A stretch of DNA of 9,703 nt, from the NCBI GenBank assembly GCA_937912175.1, contig CALDOU010000045.1:1-9703 (forward strand). The letters run 5' to 3'. This DNA comes from an uncultured Clostridia bacterium. Lineage in GTDB: Bacteria; Bacillota; Clostridia; Oscillospirales; Acutalibacteraceae. The notes beneath the pieces were generated by a model. It did no database searches, had not been told where the DNA came from, and saw only the letters and a program-made list of their open reading frames with translations. The translations under genes and the position numbers were made by a program. The first letter of the stretch is position 1; each line of letters starts with the position of its first letter. Shown here one piece after another: positions 1-6,072 of the stretch.

Positions 1-443
1 GTATAAAACGGTTCTTTATCGCTTTTTTGTTCCATGTCTATTTGTTCCAATTTTTCGAGCGCTCTCAGCCTGTCAAAAAATTTAATTTCCATAGCGCCGT
101 CTTTTGGCTTTTTTATTTCCGAAATATTAAAAAGGTCCATTTTATCTAAATCTGCGGGTTTTATGTTTTCGGAAAAAAGAAGTTTTACGCAATCCGAAAT
201 ATTGCCAAAAGCCAATCTTTCGTAACCTGTGATGGCTTTATACATTAGGTCTTTTTTCTTTTCCTTAAATATTTTTTCAATGGATTCATAAATTTCGTGT
301 TTTGAGAGAAGCTCTGTGCCTTTTTTTTCTAAATTTCCTCTATATCCCGAAAGCCTTGCGGCTTCTGTGGGATTGCCTGTTTTTATGTACTGGTGACAGA
401 ACGTAAGCTCTTTTGCCGTTAATAAGTTTTTTGAATGGGTCAT
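1..443 (-). CDS. Phage-type terminase small subunit, partial (3' end beyond the left edge)
   Basis: The first 147 codons are visible, with no stop before the window edge. The N-terminus (LTAKELTFCHQYIKTGNPTE, residues 8-27, then AARLSGY) has the helix-turn-helix signature of the Terminase_2 / XtmA-like small subunits, which bind phage DNA at the packaging start and hand it to the large subunit. The middle, with GYERLAFGNISD (73-84), and the FFDRLRALEKLEQ stretch (122-134) are also typical of the family. The ATG at 443-441 is fixed by a strong AAGGAGG at 450-456, six bases upstream. Family members are often about 150-200 residues, so little is probably missing. No other phage gene is visible, and the neighbours to the right are chromosomal genes. 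It is either the edge of a prophage lying to the left or a solitary remnant. The family call is firm; the context is not. Confidence 0.82.
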   Translation of the reverse strand, partial: MTHSKNLLTAKELTFCHQYIKTGNPTEAARLSGYRGNLEKKGTELLSKHEIYESIEKIFKEKKKDLMYKAITGYERLAFGNISDCVKLLFSENIKPADLDKMDLFNISEIKKPKDGAMEIKFFDRLRALEKLEQIDMEQKSDKEPFY

Positions 444-485
444 TAAAATCCTCCTTGTTATATAAATTGTTATTTTCATATTTCG

Positions 486-507
486 GCAAAAAAACTTATT
501 TTTTTGC
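486..507. repeat. Perfect 9-bp inverted repeat with A and T tracts
   Basis: GCAAAAAAA (486-494) and TTTTTTTGC (499-507) are exact reverse complements separated by CTTA. The repeat sits about 43 bases upstream of the terminase-like start codon, in its probable promoter or leader region. It could be a weak hairpin or a DNA-binding site. A chance A/T tract pair is also possible in such AT-rich DNA. Confidence 0.5.
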
Positions 508-532
508 ATATTTAAAGGCAAATAAAAAATAA

Positions 533-576
533 TTAATCGGTAAAAATCTTAAAATTTAAAGAGTTTTACCGATTAA
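533..576 (-). terminator. 13-bp AT-rich hairpin, probable terminator of the small membrane protein gene
   Basis: TTAATCGGTAAAA (533-545) and TTTTACCGATTAA (564-576) are perfect reverse complements around an 18-base loop. The repeat lies 27 bases beyond the stop codon of the minus-strand gene at 603-863. In that direction the stem is followed by TTATTTTTTATTT, a U-rich tract, as expected for a Rho-independent terminator. The stem has only three G/C pairs in the CGG/CCG core and the loop is long, so termination may be weak. The 444-602 spacer otherwise holds only the repeat at 486-507 and the terminase ribosome binding site. Confidence 0.5.
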
Positions 577-602
577 AGCTAAAGCACAATTTTTTAATTT
601 AT

Positions 603-863
603 TTAATTCGATGAAGAATTTTCTTCTCCGCCCATGCCTATTTTTGACTTAATGGTTGAGGTAACGTTTTGAGCCGCATCTTGCACTCCTTTAACCATTT
701 TTCTGGTTTTGCATTGAAGCCATTTGTCGTGGTCATAAAAATACATTAAAACCATTCCCGCTGCTGAACCTATGACTATGCCCGCAAAAACAAGTTTGAT
801 TATTCCGCAAAGTTTACTGCAAGCACAGTCATGATAGATTTTTTCGTGATGTTCTCCGCACAT
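603..863 (-). CDS. Small single-pass membrane protein with Cys/His-rich N-terminus, function unknown
   Basis: An 86-residue protein. The start is taken at the ATG 863-861 rather than the in-frame GTG at 872-870. That GTG is itself part of the Shine-Dalgarno-like AAAGGGGTGA, which then stands a normal distance before the ATG. Residues 1-19 hold four Cys (2, 13, 15, 19) and three His (5, 6, 11), which could bind metal or form disulfides. Residues 20-43 are a glycine-rich hydrophobic segment (GIVIGSAAGMVLMYFY), followed by a basic stretch (K52, R54, K55, K58). A polar amphipathic tail ends in Ser/Asn. The glycine-rich helix plus charged tail recalls YtxH-like envelope proteins, but the similarity is only in general form and I do not assign a family. 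A candidate promoter lies at 978-1006 and a terminator-like hairpin follows the gene. Confidence 0.7.
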   Translation of the reverse strand: MCGEHHEKIYHDCACSKLCGIIKLVFAGIVIGSAAGMVLMYFYDHDKWLQCKTRKMVKGVQDAAQNVTSTIKSKIGMGGEENSSSN

Positions 864-893
864 TTTTTTCACCCCTTTAATTAAAATTAATAA

Positions 894-931
894 TAAGCCG
901 AATTTTTGTATTTATTTTTTAAATCGGCTTA
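894..931. repeat. Inverted repeat in the divergent region before the small membrane protein gene
   Basis: TAAGCCGA (894-901) and TCGGCTTA (924-931) are perfect 8-bp arms, extended by TTT/AAA after a one-base bulge. On the minus strand the hairpin would lie in the leader of the gene starting at 863, followed by TTATTATTAATTTT just before its ribosome binding site. It could act as an attenuator, a leader stem or an operator. No gene on either strand ends here that would need an ordinary terminator. Confidence 0.45.
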
Positions 932-977
932 ATTTAAGTATTGCCGATTTTTTTGAAATTTATTATCAATTCACCGA

Positions 978-1006
978 ATTATATTCAAGTGTATATGTTA
1001 TATTAA
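978..1006 (-). promoter_or_regulatory. Candidate sigma-A promoter for the 603-863 gene
   Basis: Read on the minus strand, TTAATA (1006-1001) is followed after 17 bases by a perfect TATAAT (983-978). Transcription would begin near 971, giving a leader of roughly 108 bases that includes the hairpin at 894-931. The -35 box matches four of six consensus bases, and chance TATAAT boxes are common in this AT-rich DNA. The same stretch must also hold the promoter of the divergent yunB gene, for which no clear boxes were found. Confidence 0.4.
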
Positions 1007-1031
1007 TGAATTAAGGTGGTGAAGCCGATAA

Positions 1032-1724
1032 TTGAATAAAATATATTTAAAAAAACGCAGACGAAAAAAATTATTTTTCGTTTTTGTTTTTTTTATTGTT
1101 TTATCGGGAATTTTTTTGCTTTTTGATTTTCAGTTTAGGCCTACGGTAAAAAGTATCTCAATAAATAAAGCGAAAATAGTAATTAATGAATGTGTTAATG
1201 AGGCCGTTTTGGAAGATATCCAAAGCAATTCTCAAGATTATACAAATTTGATGAAACTTAATAAAAACGAAATAGGGGAGGTCTTATCGTTATCCTCTGA
1301 CGTTGAAAAGATAAATAAAGTAAAATCTCGGATAAGTCTTATCATTCAAAAAAAATTTTGTAATTTAAAAAGCAAAAAAGTTTTAATTGAATTCGGCACC
1401 CTTACCGGAATTGAATTGTTAAACGGAAAAGGCCCTTTAATTCCGTTAAAAATGTCTGCTTCGGGGAACGTTTTTTCTGATTTTAAAAGTAATTTTTTAA
1501 GTTCCGGAATAAATCAAACTTTTCATCAAGTATATTTACAAATACACACAAAAGTAACCATAATAATGCCGGGCTGTTCTTGTACATCCGAAATTGATAC
1601 GTCGGTGCCGATTTCCGAAACTGTAATAGTCGGTAAAGTACCTAATTTTTACGGTGGTTCTGTTCCTGCGGGAATTTGTAATACTTTAGATGATTCAAAA
1701 CCCATAGCAAAGGATGAAAATTAA
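1032..1724 (+). CDS. yunB: Sporulation protein YunB
   Basis: A 230-residue membrane-anchored protein, close in size to Bacillus subtilis YunB (about 250). Residues 1-13 are strongly basic, 14-33 form one transmembrane segment, and the rest is expected outside the membrane. Family hallmarks are the RPTV segment just after the membrane helix (36-39), the GTLTG and GKGP region (122-135), and GINQTFHQVYLQIHTKV (159-175) followed by a P-G-C-S-C stretch. In B. subtilis yunB is transcribed in the mother cell under sigma-E and is needed for normal spore formation; its biochemical role is unknown. The start is a rare TTG, set by AAGGTGGTGA at 1013-1022; the GTG inside that site leads straight to a stop. 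The final stop is followed by the separate greA promoter, so yunB appears to be a single-gene unit. It marks the host as a spore former by descent. Confidence 0.88.
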   Translation: MNKIYLKKRRRKKLFFVFVFFIVLSGIFLLFDFQFRPTVKSISINKAKIVINECVNEAVLEDIQSNSQDYTNLMKLNKNEIGEVLSLSSDVEKINKVKSRISLIIQKKFCNLKSKKVLIEFGTLTGIELLNGKGPLIPLKMSASGNVFSDFKSNFLSSGINQTFHQVYLQIHTKVTIIMPGCSCTSEIDTSVPISETVIVGKVPNFYGGSVPAGICNTLDDSKPIAKDEN

Positions 1725-1758
1725 GTTACAATATATTGGTTTAAAGCGAATGATTTCC

Positions 1759-1788
1759 TTGACTTTTTGGGTAAAAATTTCATATAAT
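1759..1788 (+). promoter_or_regulatory. Sigma-A promoter of greA-lysS
   Basis: TTGACT (1759-1764) and a perfect TATAAT (1783-1788) are separated by 18 bases, the best vegetative promoter match in the window. Transcription should start near 1795, giving a leader of about 120 bases before greA. Confidence 0.8.
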
Positions 1789-1803
1789 CATATTTGATAC
1801 AAT

Positions 1804-1825
1804 TTAATATTACAGTTAATATTAA
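1804..1825 (+). other. A/T-only inverted repeat in the greA leader
   Basis: TTAATATTA (1804-1812) and TAATATTAA (1817-1825) are perfect 9-base arms around the tetraloop CAGT. They lie about 10 to 30 bases after the predicted transcription start. Each arm is nearly palindromic, so the same bases also read as a 9-base direct repeat with a 12-base period. This may be a protein-binding site or a weak stem near the 5' end of the mRNA. All pairs are A-T, so chance is a real alternative. Confidence 0.35.
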
Positions 1826-1916
1826 TGCGTTGTATGATATGAATTTTTCTCTTTTTAAAAATGATAAGAGGGGAAATACATAAAAGTATTTTAAAAATAA
1901 AATGTGGAGTGATAAA

Positions 1917-2390
1917 ATGGGAAAACAAATTTTTTTAACACAAGAGGGTCTTAAAAATTTAGAAAATGAGTTGGAAAATTTAAAAACCGTAAGAAGAAAA
2001 GAAGTGGCTGAAAAAATTAAAGTTGCACTTTCTTTTGGTGACCTTTCGGAAAACAGTGAGTATGACGAAGCTAAAAATGAACAAGCAATAATGGAATCTC
2101 GTATTTTGGAAATAGAGGCCATGCTTAAAAATGTTCAAGTTATAGATGAAGATGAACTTGGTACGGATAAAGTGCATGTTGGTTCAAAAATTAAAGTTCA
2201 TGATATTGAATATGATGAAGTTTTGGATTACAGAATTGTCGGCTCAAGTGAAGCAAATCCCCGTGAAGGTAAAATTTCAGACGAATCTCCGGTAGGAGCC
2301 GCATTTTTAGGCCATAAAGCCGGTCAAAAAGTAAAAGTGAAAACCCCCGGCGGAACTTGTGAATATAAGATACTGGAAATTTATAAATAA
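1917..2390 (+). CDS. greA: Transcription elongation factor GreA
   Basis: A 157-residue protein, almost the same length as the E. coli factor (158). It enters the secondary channel of backtracked RNA polymerase and stimulates cleavage of the displaced RNA 3' end, freeing stalled complexes. Residues 1-77 form the antiparallel coiled-coil finger. Its acidic tip is GDLSENSEYDEAKNEQ (41-56), with D42 and E45 matching the catalytic pair of E. coli GreA. Residues from about 83 form the FKBP-like globular domain, with the expected SPVGAAFLGHKAG segment (125-137) near the end. The ATG at 1917 is preferred over the in-frame ATG at 1902 because GGAG at 1906-1909 lies between them at normal spacing. The gene is followed after 15 bases by lysS, with which it forms an operon, an arrangement common in Firmicutes. 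Confidence 0.96.
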   Translation: MGKQIFLTQEGLKNLENELENLKTVRRKEVAEKIKVALSFGDLSENSEYDEAKNEQAIMESRILEIEAMLKNVQVIDEDELGTDKVHVGSKIKVHDIEYDEVLDYRIVGSSEANPREGKISDESPVGAAFLGHKAGQKVKVKTPGGTCEYKILEIYK

Positions 2391-2405
2391 AAGAAGGAAA
2401 GCCAA

Positions 2406-3914
2406 ATGAGTGAAAATATAACAGAAAATAGCGCAATACAAGAAAAAACCGATGTTAATGAAATAATGAAAATAAGAAGAGAAAAATTTTCAAAGTTGAA
2501 AGAAAATGGTAAAAATCCTTTTGACCAAACTTCGTTTGAACAAACTGATTTTGCTCAAAATATTAAAGATAATTTTGAAGATTTTGAAGGTAAAGATGTT
2601 TCTGTTGCAGGACGAATTGTCAGTTGGAGAGATATGGGAAAAGCTTCCTTTTTGGATATATTGGATTCCGATGGCAAAATACAAGTTTATGTTAAAATTG
2701 ATGACGTTGGCGAAGATGTATATAAACAAATGGCGTCTTCTTGGGATATAGGTGACATTGTAGGTATAAAAGGCTATGTATTTAAAACACGTAGAGGCGA
2801 AATCTCCATACACTCCAAAGAGATAGTATTACTTGCAAAATCATTTTTACCGCTTCCTGAAAAGTTTCATGGACTCAAAGATACGGATACAAGATACAGA
2901 CAAAGATATTTAGACTTAATTTCTTCCCCCGAAGTAAAAGAAACGTTTGTAAAAAGAAGTAAAATAATAAAAACAATACGTAAGTGTTTAGATGATAAAG
3001 GCTTTATTGAAGTTGAAACTCCGGTGCTTAATTCTATTGCCGGTGGAGCAGCGGCAAGACCTTTTATCACGCATCATAACACCTTGGACATGGACCTATA
3101 TTTAAGGATAGCTCCCGAGCTTTATTTAAAACGCCTTATAGTAGGTGGAATGGATAAAGTTTATGAATTGGGTAGATTGTTTAGAAATGAGGGTATGGAT
3201 ACCCGTCATAATCCCGAATTTACCAGTATCGAACTTTATGAGGCTTATTCCGACTATAATGATATGATGAATATAGCGGAAAATATAATCAGAGATTGCG
3301 CGGTTGCTTGTTGCGGTACTGATGAGATTGAATATCAAGGTGAAAAAATCAACCTTTCTAAACCATTTGAAAGAATTACAATGATTGATGCGGTAAAAAA
3401 ATATACTGGTATTGATTTTTCCGAATTTGTCGGAGATATAGAAAAAGCCGCAGAGTATGCAAAAAAAATTGATGTGGAAATTAAAAAAAGTGATACCTGG
3501 GGTGACATTTTAAATAAAGTTTTTGAAGAAAAAGTAGAGCAAAACCTAGTGCAACCTACTTTCATTTGCGATTATCCCGTAGAAGTTTCTCCTCTTACGA
3601 AAAGAAAAAAGGATGCCCCTTATCTGGTGGAAAGATTTGAACTTTTTATAACAAGAAGAGAACTTGCGAATGCATATTCTGAGCTTAATGACCCCATTGA
3701 TCAAAGAGCAAGGTTTGAACATCAGATGAAGCTTCGTGATGCAGGCGATGATGAAGCCAATATGATAGATGAAGATTTTGTGACTGCCTTGGAATACGGT
3801 ATGCCTCCTACAGGTGGATTGGGAATAGGTGTTGATCGTTTAGTAATGCTTTTAACGGATAGCGCTTCTATAAGAGATGTTATTATTTTCCCGACAATGA
3901 GGCCATTGGACTAA
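2406..3914 (+). CDS. lysS: Lysyl-tRNA synthetase, class II
   Basis: A 502-residue cytoplasmic enzyme that activates lysine with ATP and attaches it to tRNA-Lys; the length is normal for the bacterial class II form. An N-terminal helix is followed by the OB-fold anticodon-binding domain (about 63-145). Class II motif 1 lies around KGFIEVETPVL (198-208), motif 2 is FRNEGMDTRHNPEFTSIELY (259-278), and motif 3 is GLGIGVDRLVMLL (471-483) with its ATP-binding arginine at 478. The GGAAARPF loop (213-220) and RRELANAYSELNDP (417-430) are also conserved. The ATG has AAGGA at 2394-2398, seven bases upstream. It is co-transcribed with greA. No T-box leader is visible, so control by uncharged tRNA is not indicated. 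No clear terminator follows the stop codon. Confidence 0.97.
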   Translation: MSENITENSAIQEKTDVNEIMKIRREKFSKLKENGKNPFDQTSFEQTDFAQNIKDNFEDFEGKDVSVAGRIVSWRDMGKASFLDILDSDGKIQVYVKIDDVGEDVYKQMASSWDIGDIVGIKGYVFKTRRGEISIHSKEIVLLAKSFLPLPEKFHGLKDTDTRYRQRYLDLISSPEVKETFVKRSKIIKTIRKCLDDKGFIEVETPVLNSIAGGAAARPFITHHNTLDMDLYLRIAPELYLKRLIVGGMDKVYELGRLFRNEGMDTRHNPEFTSIELYEAYSDYNDMMNIAENIIRDCAVACCGTDEIEYQGEKINLSKPFERITMIDAVKKYTGIDFSEFVGDIEKAAEYAKKIDVEIKKSDTWGDILNKVFEEKVEQNLVQPTFICDYPVEVSPLTKRKKDAPYLVERFELFITRRELANAYSELNDPIDQRARFEHQMKLRDAGDDEANMIDEDFVTALEYGMPPTGGLGIGVDRLVMLLTDSASIRDVIIFPTMRPLD

Positions 3915-3924
3915 ATATAAACTT

Positions 3925-3953
3925 TTGTTGCTTATTATGTAATATTATACAAT
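3925..3953 (+). promoter_or_regulatory. Candidate promoter in the lysS-esterase gap
   Basis: TTGTTG (3925-3930) and TACAAT (3948-3953) are 17 bases apart, giving a plausible sigma-A promoter with a leader of roughly 160 bases before the esterase gene. The rest of the 209-base gap (3915-4123) holds a short palindrome (AGAGCTCT, 3967-3974), an unstructured AT-rich stretch and the esterase ribosome binding site. I find no recognised riboswitch and no good intrinsic terminator for lysS. Confidence 0.4.
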
Positions 3954-4123
3954 GAGGTGCTAAACAGAGCTCTATAAAAGTGGCGGAATAAAGTGAAATG
4001 TTGTTTTTATCCCGGAAATATAAAATTCTGCCCGTTTTTTTGAAGTAAGAATAAACTTTATGTTTGCAAAAGTATCTATGGTGTTAAATAAAATGAATGT
4101 GAAAATTTAAGGAGGAATAAAAA

Positions 4124-5953
4124 ATGGAAAAACACAATTCACACAAGAAACCACCGGCGCTTTTGATGACAGCTTTGCTTACTGGATGCGGTAAAACGGA
4201 CACAAAGAAAATTAAAAGTATTTATAATACTCGGGATGAGTGGAGTGAACGGTATACTACGCCGGAGTATCATGAAAACCGTGAAATTATCGGAGATTAT
4301 GATAAAAATTTTGCTGCTAAATGTAGTAACGGTACCTTTGTTGGAAAGCTGAACAAAGAACTAAACATTAAAAACTGGCGTGGTATTCCGTTTGCAACAA
4401 TTCCGGCACGGTTTGAGCGCTCAGTTGAACCAAAACCTTCCGATAAAGTATATGAAGCCTATTATTTCGGTAAATCCTGTATGCAGTCAAAGGACAACAG
4501 TGAAAGAGCATCACTTTATGAGCAGAGTGATATTGATTGTTTGTCATTGACTATAACCACAGGTAATAACGATATTAAGAACAAACCTGTTATGGTGTAT
4601 ATTCACGGTGGCGGATGGGTTTCGGGCGGAGCTGCCGACCCGATATACGAGGGTAGTTTGTTTTCTCATTACAATCCGGATGTAATTCTTGTGAATATTC
4701 AATATAGACTCAATTTTATAGGCATGATAAACCTGGGGCTTAAAGATAAATTGGGCAATTATATACTCAGCGATTATTCCGACAAGTTTAAAACTGCTAC
4801 TAACAACGGAATGTTGGATCAGATCCAAGCATTACGCTGGATTAAAAAGAATATTTCGTCCTTTGGCGGTAATCCGGATAATATTACAATTTTCGGAGAA
4901 TCCGCAGGTTGTGGCTCTGTTTATAATTTGCTTACAATGCTGAGCGATCCGAATAATCATTATTTGGAAAAATCAGAACAGCTATTCCATAAAGTTATCG
5001 CCATGAGTGGTGGTATTAATCAGGGTATTACATTGCCGGCATCCGAGGAACTTACGAAGAAATTTCTTGCTGACCACCCGAACGTCAAGACTATTAAAGA
5101 TATTCAAAATTTGCCTATGGAAGATTTATTTAAATGGAGAAGCGAAAACCTCTTGTATGTCAACAATTATATAATTGACGGTGAAGTCCTAAGTGCGGAT
5201 ATGTACAAGGCGTTTAATGAAAATGTAGATTCGGATATTACCGTTCTGACCGGTGCAACTACCAATGAATTTTCATATTATAAGATTGTTCTCGCTGATG
5301 TTATTGCATCCAATCCGATGTACTCTTTTGAAAATATATGTAAATCTATATACGAACTGGTTTCCGGAAAGGGCGAAGGAGTTTATAATTTTAAGTTGAA
5401 TGAAAAATTTATAAAAGCAAGGGATGACTATTTTAAAGCGCTTGAAGCAGAGGGATTTGTGACGGAAAAAGATAAGATTAATGAGTTTGCCAATGATTTT
5501 ACGTTACAAGGATTTAACTACTACCTTGGTTTGAAACAAGTTGCCAAGGGAGGTAAAGTTTATACATATTCGTTTGATATTCCTTATGACGGTGAACATT
5601 CGGATTTAAAAGCTGCTCATGCAATTGATTGTTTTTATACTTTCGGTAATTTTGACGGAAATATTTCTTTTGGTACTGATAAGCAAGTTGAGATCTCCAG
5701 AAAATGGCAAGAATTTTTGGTTAATTTCTGTAAAACAGGAAATCCGTCCACAGATGATTTAGCGTGGAAGGAATATTCTGATAATTGCACAACGGGTTAT
5801 ATCGGCGCTGAAAAATTTGAAGTTCAAAAAAGCTGGAAAGTGGATCGGTATAAGGCGTTTGAAAGAATGGTTGATTCCAATGATATGATGAAGTACGTTA
5901 CGCCGTGGATCAATATGTTTTCACATATTGATACCTTTGCTTCCAAAAAATAA
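4124..5953 (+). CDS. Type-B carboxylesterase, predicted lipoprotein
   Basis: A 609-residue alpha/beta-hydrolase of the carboxylesterase type B (COesterase) family, which hydrolyses carboxylic esters. Visible landmarks in order: GIPFATIPARF (87-97), the DCLSLTI segment (138-144), the oxyanion-hole HGGG (161-164), the nucleophile elbow GESAG with Ser260, the acid Glu382 in TTNEF, and the catalytic His499 in AAHAIDCFYTFG. The triad is therefore complete. The N-terminus has a lipobox, LTGC at 19-22, suggesting export and lipid attachment at Cys22. The hydrophobic stretch before it (about 12-20) is unusually short. AAGGAGGA at 4109-4116 and an in-frame stop at 4118-4120 fix the ATG. The gene stands alone, after lysS and before a convergent gene, and ends before a strong terminator. 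The substrate cannot be inferred. Patches of it look somewhat richer in G+C than lysS, which hints weakly at transfer. Confidence 0.93.
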   Translation: MEKHNSHKKPPALLMTALLTGCGKTDTKKIKSIYNTRDEWSERYTTPEYHENREIIGDYDKNFAAKCSNGTFVGKLNKELNIKNWRGIPFATIPARFERSVEPKPSDKVYEAYYFGKSCMQSKDNSERASLYEQSDIDCLSLTITTGNNDIKNKPVMVYIHGGGWVSGGAADPIYEGSLFSHYNPDVILVNIQYRLNFIGMINLGLKDKLGNYILSDYSDKFKTATNNGMLDQIQALRWIKKNISSFGGNPDNITIFGESAGCGSVYNLLTMLSDPNNHYLEKSEQLFHKVIAMSGGINQGITLPASEELTKKFLADHPNVKTIKDIQNLPMEDLFKWRSENLLYVNNYIIDGEVLSADMYKAFNENVDSDITVLTGATTNEFSYYKIVLADVIASNPMYSFENICKSIYELVSGKGEGVYNFKLNEKFIKARDDYFKALEAEGFVTEKDKINEFANDFTLQGFNYYLGLKQVAKGGKVYTYSFDIPYDGEHSDLKAAHAIDCFYTFGNFDGNISFGTDKQVEISRKWQEFLVNFCKTGNPSTDDLAWKEYSDNCTTGYIGAEKFEVQKSWKVDRYKAFERMVDSNDMMKYVTPWINMFSHIDTFASKK

Positions 5954-6024
5954 ACAAAATAATAATGACATATAATTTTTATTAATCCTTTTTGTGTTAT
6001 ATCTGTAAAATAACAAATTAATTA

Positions 6025-6061
6025 AAAACTCCCCTCCGGTGATGAATCGGAGGGGAGTTTT
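6025..6061. terminator. Strong bidirectional Rho-independent terminator
   Basis: AAAACTCCCCTCCG (6025-6038) and CGGAGGGGAGTTTT (6048-6061) are perfect 14-base arms around a 9-base loop. The GC-rich core is flanked by A and T runs on both sides. It lies between two convergent genes, the esterase ending at 5953 and the phosphatase ending at 6073, and can end transcripts from both strands. The minus-strand copy has the longer U tract (TTTTTAATTAATTT). Confidence 0.92.
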
Positions 6062-6072
6062 ATAATTGATAA

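Noticed and set aside
970..1012. A sigma-E promoter for yunB
   Set aside because: yunB is a sigma-E gene in Bacillus, and an ATATT box is present near 981, but no CATACA-like -10 lies at the right distance, so no site is called.
1839..1883. A 14-codon ATG reading frame in the greA leader that could be a leader peptide
   Set aside because: It has no ribosome binding site upstream and no run of codons that would suggest attenuation; short frames like this are expected by chance.
1721..2122. Minus-strand reading frames over greA and lysS
   Set aside because: They overlap clear greA and lysS coding sequence, have no good ribosome sites and show no recognisable protein features.
1789..2405. A T-box leader controlling lysS
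   Set aside because: The greA-lysS gap is only 15 bases, and the greA leader lacks the conserved T-box (TGGNACC-type) sequence.
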